Shown: positions 6,737-17,500 of the stretch, piece by piece | How positions within the stretch are numbered: the first letter of the stretch is position 1 | Layout: every line of letters starts with the position of its first letter | Assembly (NCBI RefSeq): GCF_030123365.1 | Contig: NZ_CP126107.1 | Span: forward strand, 481,501 to 545,500 | Source of the DNA: Neobacillus sp. SuZ13 | Lineage (GTDB): Bacteria > Bacillota > Bacilli > Bacillales > Cytobacillaceae | Direction of reading: 5' to 3' | Length of the DNA stretch: 64,000 bases | Made by a program: the position numbers and the translations under genes | Notes under the pieces: generated by a model | The model's database searches: none | What the model was told of the DNA's origin: nothing | What the model saw: only the letters and a program-made list of their open reading frames with translations

Positions 6737-7684
6737 TTATTTTTTAAGGGCAGTTACTACTTCATCAATCGTTTTTTCACTTGCTTTTAGACCGTTAATG
6801 GTCCAGTTGGATGGGTCGTTCATTTCATATACATGTCCATTTTTAACCGCATCAAGACCATTCCAGATGGAACTCTTCGCCAATATGTCTAAACCAGCTT
6901 CGCCTTTTTTGCTGACAAGGAAGATGTGATCTGCTTTGATTTCTGGTAATTTTTCAAGAGCAATCGGATCCCACTGGACAGCAGCTCCGCCAAGACCTTC
7001 AACGAAAGCAGGCTGTTTAATGCCTAAATCCCCATAAAGGACATTGGCACTGAAACGATTGTTTTCCATTAAATAAAACTTATCAGCCATAACCCAAAGA
7101 ATAGCGGCTGATTCATCACCAATAGCATCATGAACTTTCGTTTTCGCATCCGCCACTTTCGTATCGTAATTGGCTAGAGCCTCTTTTGCTTCTTTCTGTT
7201 TACTTAAGATTTCACCCATTTGAGTCAGTTGTTTACGCCAATCAGCATTTACTTCGTCCTTATAAACGTAGGTTGGAGCAATTTTTTTATACTCTTCATA
7301 TTGTCCCTTTTGAATGGCAGTTGGAGAGCTGAAGATAATTAAATCTGGGTTGTTGTTGATTACTTGTTCAAGTGGAAGGTCCCAGCCGATTTTGGGAACA
7401 TCTTTTAACTCTGGCTGTAAATAATCTAAGACCGTATCTCCGATTGACCATTGTGCAGCCGGTCTTACCCCTAATGCTACTAGTGAATCCTCTAAATAAG
7501 GAGCGATGATTCGTTTTGGATTTGCTGGGATTGTCACTTTACCCTTTGCATCCGTTAATGTCACCTCGGCATTTTTCTTTTCTGTTGTTTTTTCTGTTTT
7601 TGTATTATCAGAATTACTGCAAGCACTTACCAAAAATAACATCAGTAATAAAGTAAAAGATAAATAAAAGCGCTTTTTAAGCAT
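6737..7684 (-). CDS. Ferric-siderophore ABC transporter binding lipoprotein
   Basis: 315 residues. The N-terminus MLKKRFYL, hydrophobic core and lipobox LVSAC (Cys22) mark a lipoprotein on the outer face of the membrane. The mature part has the two-lobed FecB/FepB-like fold signatures: PANPKRIIAPYLEDSLVALGV near the start, PLEQVINNNPDLIIF in lobe one, a long linker helix, and a C-terminal NGLKASEKTIDEVVTALKK. It should capture an iron-loaded siderophore and hand it to the divergent permease/ATPase genes at 7953-10863; the siderophore cannot be read from sequence. A good ribosome binding site (AGGAGGT, 7691-7697 complement) precedes ATG 7684. Its promoter is covered by a Fur box. Confidence 0.88.
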   Translation of the reverse strand: MLKKRFYLSFTLLLMLFLVSACSNSDNTKTEKTTEKKNAEVTLTDAKGKVTIPANPKRIIAPYLEDSLVALGVRPAAQWSIGDTVLDYLQPELKDVPKIGWDLPLEQVINNNPDLIIFSSPTAIQKGQYEEYKKIAPTYVYKDEVNADWRKQLTQMGEILSKQKEAKEALANYDTKVADAKTKVHDAIGDESAAILWVMADKFYLMENNRFSANVLYGDLGIKQPAFVEGLGGAAVQWDPIALEKLPEIKADHIFLVSKKGEAGLDILAKSSIWNGLDAVKNGHVYEMNDPSNWTINGLKASEKTIDEVVTALKK

Positions 7685-7721
7685 GCTTAAACCTCCTAAG
7701 ATAGTGAATACCTGTTATAAT

Positions 7722-7754
7722 GGTAATGATAATCATTTTCATTTGTAGTGTCAA
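7722..7754 (-). promoter_or_regulatory. SigA promoter with Fur box for the binding lipoprotein
   Basis: Reading leftwards: TTGACA (complement 7754-7749), 17 bases, TATCAT (complement 7731-7726). The 19-base Fur-box match GGTAATGATAATCATTTTC at 7722-7740 covers the -10, so Fur with iron would block transcription. Confidence 0.8.
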
Positions 7755-7868
7755 TCAACAAAACCCTTCAAATTAGGTTAATTTGTGAAAGAAGTTTGAA
7801 GGATATTATTGGGAGTCGCTTTTATACTGTAAACGTATTGAAAAATGGGTGGTTACTATCTATACTTA

Positions 7869-7887
7869 ATGATAATGATTATCATTC
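7869..7887. promoter_or_regulatory. Fur box for the siderophore permease operon
   Basis: ATGATAATGATTATCATTC at 7869-7887 contains a near-perfect match to the GATAATGATTATCATTATC Fur consensus. It sits 66 bases upstream of the first permease start codon, so both divergent transcripts have their own Fur site. Confidence 0.85.
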
Positions 7888-7952
7888 CTTTTACTATTTC
7901 GATTTAATAATATATCCAATTTTTCTTTTTTTATCAGAAGAGGTGTTAGTTT

Positions 7953-9002
7953 TTGAATGCAAAGCAGCACGAGGGCGATTCGTTTGCTCTTCATCATAAA
8001 AGAATAAGAACATCCATTAAAGGAACTTTCGTATTAATCACAGGAATGATACTAATCTTAATCTCGATGGGATTATCTATTGCTTACGGGGCAGCGGATA
8101 TAAAAATGACTACTGTTTGGGAGGCTGTCTCCCATTTTAATCCTGATATGACAACACATCAAATTATTCAAGAAATTCGGATGCCACGAGCAATCGGGGC
8201 TGTATTAGTTGGTGCTTTCCTTGCTGTTTCAGGTGCAGTCATGCAGGGCTTAACACGGAATCCGCTCGCTTCCCCATCCATCATGGGCGTGACGGATGGA
8301 GCAGCTTTTGCATTAGTCATCACTCTTGCTTTTATTCCAACCGCGACAATGCTGGGGTTGACCTTTTCATCATTTGCAGGGGCAGGTCTTGGCGTAATCC
8401 TCGTTTTTACGATTGGAGCTTTTTCAAAGGGAGGATTGACCCCAGTAAAACTCGCTCTGGCCGGGGTGGCAGTGGGTTCGATGCTTAGTGCATTCTCAAG
8501 CGCCATTGCTCTTCATACACAAGTGGCAAAGGACATGAGCTTTTGGTATGCTGGAGGATTAACCACCGTAACTTGGGAATCGATTAAGATTCTATTGATC
8601 ACTGGTGGGATTGGGTTATTACTCGCCCTTTACATCTCAAGGTCAATCACTATCCTTAGTTTAGGCGAAGAAGTTTCAAAAGGGCTTGGACAAAATACAC
8701 TTTTAGTAAAATCACTTGGCGTGATTGTCGTATTAGTGCTAACTGGTGCTGCTGTATCGGTAGCCGGTGCGATTGGATTTATCGGATTGGTAATTCCGCA
8801 CATTACCCGATTTATCATTGGTTCAGATTACCGTTGGATTATTCCGATTTCCGCTGTACTTGGAGGACTGTTACTTGTTCTTGCGGATATTGCAGCTAGA
8901 ATGGTGAATGCTCCGTTTGAAACACCCGTTGGAGCCGTAACGGCAATCATCGGTGTTCCTTTCTTCTTATACCTGGCTCGTGGGGAAAGGAGGGGGCTGT
9001 AA
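7953..9002 (+). CDS. Ferric-siderophore ABC permease, FecCD family (first subunit)
   Basis: 349 residues from TTG 7953, chosen because AGAGGTG ends eight bases upstream and no ATG is near. After a cytoplasmic start of about 25 residues there are about nine or ten membrane segments. FecCD signatures are IRMPRAIGAVLVGAFLAVSG, GLTRNPLASPSIMGVTDGAAF, and the C-terminal GFIGLVIPHITRF and AGRM-type region (ADIAARMVNAPFETPVGAVTAIIG). It forms the translocation channel with the next gene product. The stop codon overlaps the next start by one base. Fur control is expected from the box at 7869. Confidence 0.9.
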   Translation: MNAKQHEGDSFALHHKRIRTSIKGTFVLITGMILILISMGLSIAYGAADIKMTTVWEAVSHFNPDMTTHQIIQEIRMPRAIGAVLVGAFLAVSGAVMQGLTRNPLASPSIMGVTDGAAFALVITLAFIPTATMLGLTFSSFAGAGLGVILVFTIGAFSKGGLTPVKLALAGVAVGSMLSAFSSAIALHTQVAKDMSFWYAGGLTTVTWESIKILLITGGIGLLLALYISRSITILSLGEEVSKGLGQNTLLVKSLGVIVVLVLTGAAVSVAGAIGFIGLVIPHITRFIIGSDYRWIIPISAVLGGLLLVLADIAARMVNAPFETPVGAVTAIIGVPFFLYLARGERRGL

Positions 9003-10021
9003 TGAACCAATCGAAAGCAAAACAGAAAAAATTTATCGTCCTAATTAGCCTTTTATTTATTTTAACAATTATCACTTTTATCATAAGTTTAAACCTTGGT
9101 GTCGTACGGATTGCTCCCATCGATGTTTTCAAGACATTAATAGGGCAGGGAACAGCCCGCGACCAACTCGTTTTAGTTGATTTCAGATTACCAAGAATGG
9201 TTTTGGCCTTACTGATTGGTGCAGGATTAGCAGTCTCTGGCGCCATTTTGCAAGGTGTGACGAAAAATGAACTAGCCGATCCTGGAATATTAGGTATTAA
9301 TACTGGAGCAGGATTCATGGTTATCTTGTTTATCTACTTTTTTCAAGGTTCCATGAACAGTGTCAGCACATTTGGTATTTTCTTAATGCCCTTATTCGCC
9401 TTAATAGGAGCGGTCATTGCGGCTTTTCTAATTTACGTATTGGCATGGAAAAAAGGAATTGATCCTGTCCGGTTAATTTTAGTCGGGATTGGTGTGAATT
9501 CAGGGTTTGGCGCTGCGATTGTTATATTTCAACTCAAAATGAATCCGCAAGACTTCATGCAGGCGGCTGTCTGGCTTTCTGGTGATATTTGGGGAACGAA
9601 TTGGAGATTTGTCGCCATTCTCGCACCCTTAATTTTGCTGCTTATTCCTTTTGCTTTATACAAAGCACACATCCTAAATATCATGAATTTAGGTGACCAG
9701 GTCGCGACTGGCTTAGGGATTTATGTAGAAAAGGAAAGAAGAATCTTGCTTCTAGCAGCAGTGGCGCTTGCAGGTTTCAGTGTCGCAGCTGGGGGAGGAA
9801 TTGCTTTCCTAGGCTTAGTTGCTCCGCATATTGCGAAAAGATTAATTGGGCCAAAGCACCAGTTATTTTTGCCGCTTACTGCGGTGTTAGGGTCGTTTGT
9901 GCTTTTATTGGCAGATACGATTGGCAAAAACCTGCTGGCCCCAACCCAAATACCAGTGGGAATTGTAGTGGCAATATTTAGTGCACCATATTTTATTTTT
10001 TTACTAATGAAAGCCAAATAA
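9002..10021 (+). CDS. Ferric-siderophore ABC permease, FecCD family (second subunit)
   Basis: 339 residues; ATG 9002 overlaps the previous stop (TAATG), so translation is coupled. Family features parallel those of its partner: FRLPRMVLALLIGAGLAVSGAI, TKNELADPGILGINTGAGF, the ATPase-contacting VATGLG/GFSVAAGGGIAFLGLVAPHIAKRL region, and a C-terminal PVGIVVAIFSAPYFIFLL. The pair resembles FecC/FecD or the YfhA/YfiZ permeases of Bacillus. It is an integral membrane protein and works only as a heterodimer with the neighbour and the ATPase at 10039. Confidence 0.9.
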   Translation: MNQSKAKQKKFIVLISLLFILTIITFIISLNLGVVRIAPIDVFKTLIGQGTARDQLVLVDFRLPRMVLALLIGAGLAVSGAILQGVTKNELADPGILGINTGAGFMVILFIYFFQGSMNSVSTFGIFLMPLFALIGAVIAAFLIYVLAWKKGIDPVRLILVGIGVNSGFGAAIVIFQLKMNPQDFMQAAVWLSGDIWGTNWRFVAILAPLILLLIPFALYKAHILNIMNLGDQVATGLGIYVEKERRILLLAAVALAGFSVAAGGGIAFLGLVAPHIAKRLIGPKHQLFLPLTAVLGSFVLLLADTIGKNLLAPTQIPVGIVVAIFSAPYFIFLLMKAK

Positions 10022-10038
10022 AAAAGGGGGAACGGATT

Positions 10039-11857
<1,819 letters not shown>

Positions 11858-11899
11858 ATGGGTGATATAAAGTGAAGATATAAAGTAGTGATATATAGT

Positions 11900-11990
11900 G
11901 GTGTCAGGCACCGATCGCAGACACTTGTCCTCTCCAGGGGGACACTTCACTATGAAGCAGGCACCATCCAAACTGTCGGATGGTGCCTGC
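11900..11990. terminator. Bidirectional terminator built from the dispersed element
   Basis: An exact GGTGTCAGGCACC at 11900-11912 is followed by a 13-bp perfect stem GCAGGCACCATCC (11957-11969) with GGATGGTGCCTGC (11978-11990), then TTGTTGTT. It lies between the convergent reductase and MFS genes and can end both. Confidence 0.8.
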
Positions 11991-11996
11991 TTGTTG

Positions 11997-13199
11997 TTAG
12001 GTGTTTTGTTTAATTGAACGGGTTTGAAGGTATTTATGTCTGATATAAAAAATTGCTGTCATGATTATCGATATTCCTCCAAAAAGGACGCACATGACCT
12101 GCAGGCCGATTAGGTCTAAGAGGAAGCCGCTAATGAGCAGGACAATCTGATAGCTAACACGATCAAGCATGTTTCTAAACGAAAAAAAGCGGCCGTGGAA
12201 CTCTTTTGGTATCTTTGTTTGAAAAATGGTCGCAGCTGTCGGGAAAAAACAGCCGACAGAAAATCCAAAAAACGCAAAAGCTACGATAGTTATTACCGGT
12301 GCATCAGCAAAATAAAGCAGCAGCTGAGAACCCCCGATTAAAAACGAACAGGCAAATAAGATAATGTAGGGGGATGTCCGGTCGCTGATCAACTTAATAA
12401 GAAAAGCGCCCAGCATAAAAGAGATTCCTTCAGTTGTGTAAATCCAGCCTTTTATGGCTGAACTATCTTGGAGTTCACTAATGTTAATAACCACAAGGTT
12501 AAATCCGCCAAGAAAAAGGACCGGGACCAGTGTCATGATAAGCGTCATCAAGACAATCGGCAGACCTTTAATAATTGGAAAAACATCTTTAAAACTTGTC
12601 TTTTCAGTGGGACTATTCTTTTCTATCTGAAGATCCTTTGATTCATCGATACTTAAGAACCAAGTAAGGATAAATAAACCAATATACGCGACCAAAGAAC
12701 CAACATAAAGCATTGATAAAGGCAGGATAACCAATAAAATCCCGGCCACCGCTGTTCCGATAATGCGAGACAGGGTTGAGACATTCATATGAATACCGTT
12801 TAATTGAAGCAAATCCTTTTCAGACACAACCAAAGGAAGCGCTGCTTGAAGTGCTGGAAAATAAAACGCTGCGGAAATCTGCAGCAAGACGAGGAACACA
12901 ACCATCCACCAGATCGAACCTGTGGCAATCGCAATTAACATGAAGACAACACTGATAGCCCTTACAAATCCAGCCAGAAGCATAACGGTTTTCTTACTTA
13001 CTTGGTCGGTAAGTCTGCCAGCATAGGGGCCAAATGCAATCCCAGCCAGCAAGCCTGCAGCAAGAAGAAGCGATTTTAGAAAGTCTGATGGGAGTTTCTC
13101 TTGCATAAATTCCAAATTTCCAATAACACCGAGCCACAACCCAAGACCCGCAATAAATTCCCCTGTTAACAAAATCCAAACATTCTTATTCCTCAACAT
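11997..13199 (-). CDS. MFS transporter, probable efflux pump
   Basis: 400 residues from ATG at complement 13199-13197, with about twelve membrane segments. The loop between segments 2 and 3 has the MFS motif A form (YAGRLTDQVSKKTVML), and there is a long central loop around residues 195-215 rich in charged residues. The overall pattern resembles the MFS_3 group that includes macrolide exporters and the enterobactin exporter EntS. The neighbour is a siderophore uptake operon, but there is no Fur box at its own promoter region that I can see, and no siderophore synthesis gene, so the exported compound is unknown. Confidence 0.82.
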   Translation of the reverse strand: MLRNKNVWILLTGEFIAGLGLWLGVIGNLEFMQEKLPSDFLKSLLLAAGLLAGIAFGPYAGRLTDQVSKKTVMLLAGFVRAISVVFMLIAIATGSIWWMVVFLVLLQISAAFYFPALQAALPLVVSEKDLLQLNGIHMNVSTLSRIIGTAVAGILLVILPLSMLYVGSLVAYIGLFILTWFLSIDESKDLQIEKNSPTEKTSFKDVFPIIKGLPIVLMTLIMTLVPVLFLGGFNLVVINISELQDSSAIKGWIYTTEGISFMLGAFLIKLISDRTSPYIILFACSFLIGGSQLLLYFADAPVITIVAFAFFGFSVGCFFPTAATIFQTKIPKEFHGRFFSFRNMLDRVSYQIVLLISGFLLDLIGLQVMCVLFGGISIIMTAIFYIRHKYLQTRSIKQNT

Positions 13200-13274
13200 A
13201 CACAGTTTCCCTCAATCCTCTATACAAATCGTACAATCTGAAAATATAATACTATTCAAAATAGTAACAGAAAA

Positions 13275-13372
13275 GGGTGTCCGGCACCACCTGCAGACAA
13301 ATGTCCACAGGTGGTGCCGGACACCCTCGTTTGACACCCTCGTTTGACACCCTCGTTTGACACCCTCGTTGA
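13275..13372. repeat. 19-bp perfect inverted repeat plus four 13-bp tandem copies
   Basis: GGGTGTCCGGCACCACCTG (13275-13293) is a perfect inverted repeat of 13308-13326 with a 14-base loop containing GACAAATGTCC. The right arm runs into four head-to-tail copies of ACACCCTCGTTTG (13321-13372, last copy shortened). This is a diverged member of the GGTGTCAGGCACC family, between two minus-strand genes, and could stop transcription coming from the IclR gene. Confidence 0.8.
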
Positions 13373-13396
13373 TACATTCGCTATTTAAAGCGGAAC

Positions 13397-14131
13397 CTAT
13401 TTAAATCGAAGTTTGTTAGAAATTTTCCTTCCGTATTCAATGACTCTTTCGATTAGGAAGTTTTTTCGTTCTATTGTTATATTGAAATTGACATATCCAA
13501 TGCTAATTGCGCCAATTAGTTCATTTAATTGGTTAAAAATAGGCGCAGCTACGGATGATGTGCCTTCTGTTCTCTCCCCGTGGCTCTCCCCATAGCCCAT
13601 TTTCATTATTTGATTTAATTCAGTTAAAAAAGTATCTCTATCTTCTGCGGCGACTAACTCATTTACGATTTTTAGCCTTTCACTTGGGGGCATATGGGCT
13701 AACATGACTTTATTTGCTGCTCCAATGTTTAGTGGAATGCGTAATCCTAATTGATCGTAAATGCGGATCGGATTTTGCTGACAGTCAATTCTTTCAACGA
13801 TTAATGATTCTAGGCCAATTGGTTTACTGAAATAAACACTCTCTTCAACCTCAAGCATTAATTTTTCCATCTCGGGCCGAATTAATCCTACAAAATCAAA
13901 GGTATCATACATCTGTAAGCCATATTCTAGCCAGGTGTTCCCCATTGAATAATGTTTTAGATTTGGATCCTGTTGTATAAGTCCATGATTTTTCATTGAT
14001 TGTAATAGACGATGCATAGTGCTTACAGGAAGGTCACACTCCTTAGATAAATCAGTAATTGAAAACCATTTCTTTGTTTCATTTCCAACAAGAACTTTGA
14101 TTACCTGCATGGCTCGATCGATAGTTTGCAT
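13397..14131 (-). CDS. IclR-family transcriptional regulator
   Basis: 244 residues from ATG at complement 14131-14129. Residues 1-65 form the winged helix-turn-helix (AMQVIKVLVGNE, LSKECDLPVSTMHRLLQSMKNHGLI), and residues 75-244 the IclR ligand domain (LMLEVEESVYFSKPIGLESLIVERI, and VAAPIFNQLNELIGAISIGYV near the end). Such proteins bind a small metabolite and usually repress the neighbouring catabolic genes. It is divergent from the amidinotransferase/permease/RocB cluster, so it most likely controls that cluster, with its substrate or an arginine-related product as ligand (inference). Confidence 0.9.
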   Translation of the reverse strand: MQTIDRAMQVIKVLVGNETKKWFSITDLSKECDLPVSTMHRLLQSMKNHGLIQQDPNLKHYSMGNTWLEYGLQMYDTFDFVGLIRPEMEKLMLEVEESVYFSKPIGLESLIVERIDCQQNPIRIYDQLGLRIPLNIGAANKVMLAHMPPSERLKIVNELVAAEDRDTFLTELNQIMKMGYGESHGERTEGTSSVAAPIFNQLNELIGAISIGYVNFNITIERKNFLIERVIEYGRKISNKLRFK

Positions 14132-14205
14132 ATCTCCAGCTCCTATTTAAATTAAGTATCTAAAAAAATAACGAGAACGATTATTCAGTAAATTCAAAAT
14201 ATAAA

Positions 14206-14263
14206 TTGACATGAAATTATTACTACTATAATATCATATTATAAGTTTTCCTGTCAGGGGAAA
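14206..14263 (+). promoter_or_regulatory. Promoter and possible IclR operator of the guanidino-compound cluster
   Basis: TTGACA (14206-14211) is followed by TATAAT (14227-14232, 15-base spacer) or TAATAT (14229-14234, 17-base spacer). Downstream, TTTCC (14247-14251) and GGAAA (14259-14263) form a short dyad of the kind bound by IclR proteins. The operator assignment is tentative. Confidence 0.5.
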
Positions 14264-14301
14264 TGAATTCCACTATGCGGAAAAAGAAAGGAGGATCTTC
14301 T

Positions 14302-15168
14302 TTGGCATCATCTATGTATAAAAAACTCAACACAGTTATTGTTAAACACCCAAAAGAAGCTTTTATTAGTCAAGAACATTTAAAAAAGGAATGGAAGAAA
14401 TTCAACTATATTCATGAACCTGATTTTTCAAAAGCAGAGCATGAATTTGAACAGTTTCTTTCTATTATTCAACAGCATGTCGATCATATTGAATATTTAC
14501 CCGCGTCAGAACTTGTAGGATTAGATTCTCTCTATGCCCATGACCCTGTTAAATTTACGAAAAAGGGTGCCATTATTTTAAAATCAGGAAAAAAATTACG
14601 ACAGCCTGAAGCCGAAGTGTACAAACAATTTTTAAAAGAAAAGGACATTCCTATTTTAGGTGAACTTACTGGTAAAGCATTAGCTGACGGGGGAGATCTT
14701 GTTTGGCTGGATGATCGCACATTATTAATTGGCCGTGGCTATCGAACGAATGATGAAGCGATCCGCCAAATCAAGGAAATAACTAAAGGTTTAGTGGACG
14801 AATGTATCGTTGTCCAGCTTCCGCATGACCAAGGTGAGGACGAATGTCTACATCTTATGTCTTTTATTAGTATCGTAGATGAAAACCTAGCTGTTGTTTA
14901 CTCTAGATTAATGCCAGTCTTCTTAAGACAAATTCTAATTAAGCGAGGCTTTGAGTTAATTGAAGTTCCCGACGAAGAGTATCATCAACTAGGCTGTAAT
15001 GTACTTGCCTTGGCACCGAGAATTTGTATGATAGTTTCTGGAAACCCTTACACTAAGCAAAAATTAATGGATGCAGGGGCAACCGTCTATGAATATGAAG
15101 GAAATGAAATCTCTTACTTAGGAACAGGTGGTCCAACATGTCTCACCTGCCCTGTTATCCGCACATAA
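14302..15168 (+). CDS. Amidinotransferase/DDAH-fold guanidino hydrolase, first copy
   Basis: 288 residues if the TTG at 14302 is the start; AAGGAGG (14288-14294) is seven bases upstream, whereas the ATG at 14263 has no site. The guanidine-modifying superfamily is shown by ADGGDLVWLDD (Asp129, Asp132), the catalytic His in DECLHLMS (His184) and a Cys near the C-terminus in GGPTCLTCPV (Cys280). The chemistry is attack of the Cys on a guanidinium carbon, giving deimination or loss of an alkylamine. It is not a full-length arginine deiminase. Its stop is 17 bases before a second member of the superfamily, and the cluster adds a permease and RocB. The exact substrate is unknown. Confidence 0.8.
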   Translation: MASSMYKKLNTVIVKHPKEAFISQEHLKKEWKKFNYIHEPDFSKAEHEFEQFLSIIQQHVDHIEYLPASELVGLDSLYAHDPVKFTKKGAIILKSGKKLRQPEAEVYKQFLKEKDIPILGELTGKALADGGDLVWLDDRTLLIGRGYRTNDEAIRQIKEITKGLVDECIVVQLPHDQGEDECLHLMSFISIVDENLAVVYSRLMPVFLRQILIKRGFELIEVPDEEYHQLGCNVLALAPRICMIVSGNPYTKQKLMDAGATVYEYEGNEISYLGTGGPTCLTCPVIRT

Positions 15169-15185
15169 TTGAAGGAGGAAAAAAT

Positions 15186-15947
15186 ATGTTTAAAAATACA
15201 ATTGTCAAAACACCCGGGGAGAGCTATATCCATGGCTTAACGACTTCTGACCTAGGAAATCCTATTTTAGAAAAGGCACTCGAGCAGCATAAAGCTTACA
15301 TCGATGCACTAAAAACCTGTGGAGTAGAAGTAACTGTCCTGCCTAGTCATACGGATTTCCCAGACTCCACCTTTGTAGAAGACACGGCAGTCCTGACGCC
15401 TAAGTTTGCGGTTATTTCAAACCCAGGGGCCCCTTCACGTAACGGGGAAATTATCGAGATGGAGTCGACAATAAAGTCCCATTATGAAAACATCTATTAT
15501 ATTAAGTCACCAGGAACCCTTGACGGCGGCGATATTTTACAAATTGAAAATCATTTTTATTTAGGACTTTCTGAAAGAACAAATTTGGAAGGAGCTGAAC
15601 AATTAAAGCAAATTCTTGAATTGGAACATTACCAGGCGACTATTGTTCAACTAGAAAAGTTTTTCCACCTTAAAACAGGTATTTCTTATCTTGGAAATCA
15701 AACAATTGTTGTCGCAGGCGAATTTATAGATCATCCAGTTTTTAATTCCTATACGAAAATTATTGTTCCACCCGAAGAGGAGTATGCAGCGAATTGTATT
15801 CGCGTAAACGACTATGTCATCATCCCAGCAGGTTTTCCTCAAACAAAGCAAAAAATGAACGAGGCTGGTTTTCAGACGATTGAGCTCGACATGTCTGAAT
15901 TTCGTAAATTAGATGGCGGCTTAAGCTGTTTGTCACTACGTTTTTAA
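15186..15947 (+). CDS. Dimethylargininase-type (DDAH) guanidino hydrolase, second copy
   Basis: 253 residues from ATG 15186 with GAAGGAGG just upstream; an earlier in-frame ATG overlaps the previous gene and is rejected. The catalytic set fits N-omega,N-omega-dimethylarginine dimethylaminohydrolase: Asp113 in TLDGGDIL, His161 in FFHLKTG, and Cys248 in KLDGGLSCLSLRF at the very C-terminus. Length and residue spacing match bacterial DDAH (about 254 residues, His162, Cys249). The expected reaction is methylarginine plus water to citrulline plus methylamine, in the cytoplasm. Two different superfamily members side by side suggest two steps or two substrates. Confidence 0.83.
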   Translation: MFKNTIVKTPGESYIHGLTTSDLGNPILEKALEQHKAYIDALKTCGVEVTVLPSHTDFPDSTFVEDTAVLTPKFAVISNPGAPSRNGEIIEMESTIKSHYENIYYIKSPGTLDGGDILQIENHFYLGLSERTNLEGAEQLKQILELEHYQATIVQLEKFFHLKTGISYLGNQTIVVAGEFIDHPVFNSYTKIIVPPEEEYAANCIRVNDYVIIPAGFPQTKQKMNEAGFQTIELDMSEFRKLDGGLSCLSLRF

Positions 15948-15993
15948 GAAACATTGGATTGGAGACTGCTAGAATACAAGGGGTGTGTGGGAG

Positions 15994-17400
15994 ATGGTTG
16001 AACGAGAGGGTCAGCAGAATCAATTAAATCGATCAATGAAACGTCGACATTTGTTTATGCTTTCGTTAGGCGGAGTCATTGGAACAGGGTTGTTTTTAAA
16101 CGCTGGTTATACTATTAATCAGGCTGGAGCTGGCGGTGCATTAATAGGTTATTTATTTGGTGGGATCATTTTATACTTGGTCATGGTATGTCTAGGAGAA
16201 CTGGCTGTCCACATGCCTGTAACAGGCTCATTTCAAACATATGCAAGTAAATTTATTAGTCCTTCAGCCGGATTTTCGTTAGGCTGGATGTATTTCGTCG
16301 GTTCTGCCACTACGGCTGGGGTTGAATTTACCGCAGCAGGAATCCTAATGAAACGGTGGTTTCCTGATGTTTCAGTCTGGATATGGTGTGCTGTTTTCAT
16401 CGCCCTGTTATTTGTCCTCAATGCTCTTACAACCAGGGGATTCGCAGAGGCAGAATATTGGTTTGCAGGTATTAAAGTGGTTGCTGTTATTTTCTTTATT
16501 ATTATTGGTTTCGCTGCTATTTTTGGAATCATTCCATTGGCTGACCGTCCTGCACCATTTTTAGAAAACTTAGCACCATCAGGATTGTTCCCTGCAGGTT
16601 TTGTCATCCTTTTTGTTACAATGATGAATGTTATCTTTTCCTATCAAGGGTCTGAACTGATTGGAATTGCTGCTGGAGAAAGCGAGGAGCCGGAAAAGAA
16701 TATTCCGCGAGCCATTCGAAATGTCCTTTTTAGAATTATCGTCTTTTATCTAGCTTCTATTGTGATATTATCGGCCATTTTTCCATCTAAGGAACTGGGA
16801 CTATTGGAAAGTCCATTCGTAACCCTTATGGATATGGCGGGTATTCCTTTCGCTCCAGATATTATGAATTTTGTTATTCTGACAGCGATATTATCGGTGG
16901 GAAACTCATGTATTTACGCGTCGACCCGTTTACTATGGGCAATGGCACAAGATGGAATGGCTCCAAAATGGTTTGGAAAGCTATCAAAACGCAAGGTTCC
17001 ATTTGCTGCACTAGTATTTACGATGATTTTTTCTCTATTATCCTTGTTAACTAGCGTCATTGCAGCCGACACTGTGTTTGTCTTGTTAATGTCGATTGCC
17101 GGCATTTCTGTTACGATTTCGTGGATCGGTATTGCCCTCTCGCAGTTGTTGTTTCGGAAGAAATACCTGCAAGCTGGTGGGAAAATAGAGGATTTACAAT
17201 ATAAAGTCCCATTCTATCCTTTAATACCAATTATTTGTATCGTATTCTGCGTTTCGATCTTAATATTCTTGGCCTTTGATCCGACCCAATTAGTCGGTTT
17301 ACTAGTGGGTTTAGGATTTTTAGCCGTATGCTATATTTCCTATTATTTTAAGAACAAAAAGGTCAAAGTGAGCACAAATAACGATGTGGACTATCGATAG
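15994..17400 (+). CDS. Amino-acid permease, APC family (RocE-like)
   Basis: 468 residues from ATG 15994; a GTG three codons earlier is an alternative. There are twelve membrane segments and the amino-acid permease signature near the N-terminus: RRHLFMLSLGGVIGTGLFLN, with LGELAVHMPVTGSFQTYA in segment 3. The charged IAAGESEEPEKNIPRAIRNV loop is typical of the basic-amino-acid group that includes RocE and RocC. In this operon it should import the guanidino compound handled by the two hydrolases and RocB. The dispersed GGTGTCAGGCACC element starts at the base after the stop codon. Confidence 0.86.
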   Translation: MVEREGQQNQLNRSMKRRHLFMLSLGGVIGTGLFLNAGYTINQAGAGGALIGYLFGGIILYLVMVCLGELAVHMPVTGSFQTYASKFISPSAGFSLGWMYFVGSATTAGVEFTAAGILMKRWFPDVSVWIWCAVFIALLFVLNALTTRGFAEAEYWFAGIKVVAVIFFIIIGFAAIFGIIPLADRPAPFLENLAPSGLFPAGFVILFVTMMNVIFSYQGSELIGIAAGESEEPEKNIPRAIRNVLFRIIVFYLASIVILSAIFPSKELGLLESPFVTLMDMAGIPFAPDIMNFVILTAILSVGNSCIYASTRLLWAMAQDGMAPKWFGKLSKRKVPFAALVFTMIFSLLSLLTSVIAADTVFVLLMSIAGISVTISWIGIALSQLLFRKKYLQAGGKIEDLQYKVPFYPLIPIICIVFCVSILIFLAFDPTQLVGLLVGLGFLAVCYISYYFKNKKVKVSTNNDVDYR

Positions 17401-17413
17401 GGTGTCAGGCACC
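17401..17413. repeat. Dispersed GGTGTCAGGCACC element abutting a stop codon
   Basis: Exact copy directly after TAG 17398-17400. The following bases to about 17470 hold TTTGTCCATCTGAGGTGGACAA, related to the inner part of other copies. The spacer to rocB is 100 bases with no strong terminator, so read-through into rocB is likely. Confidence 0.7.
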
Positions 17414-17500
17414 ATTCGTGAACAGTTGGTTGTATTTGTCCATCTGAGGTGGACAATCTCGAATCACCATTTTTAAAATTAATTAAAGGAGTAACGGGTA

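Noticed and set aside
7826..7841. cre-like sequence CTGTAAACGTATTGAA
   Set aside because: It lacks the 3' CA half and lies in a Fur-controlled region; iron genes give no reason to expect CcpA control, so likely chance.
7748..7999. 83-codon frame in the siderophore divergent region
   Set aside because: It spans the promoter, the Fur box and the permease start in another frame; no ribosome binding site.
8168..9318. Several antisense frames of 60-123 codons in the permease genes
   Set aside because: They are typical shadows of hydrophobic coding sequence, without ribosome binding sites or protein-like composition.
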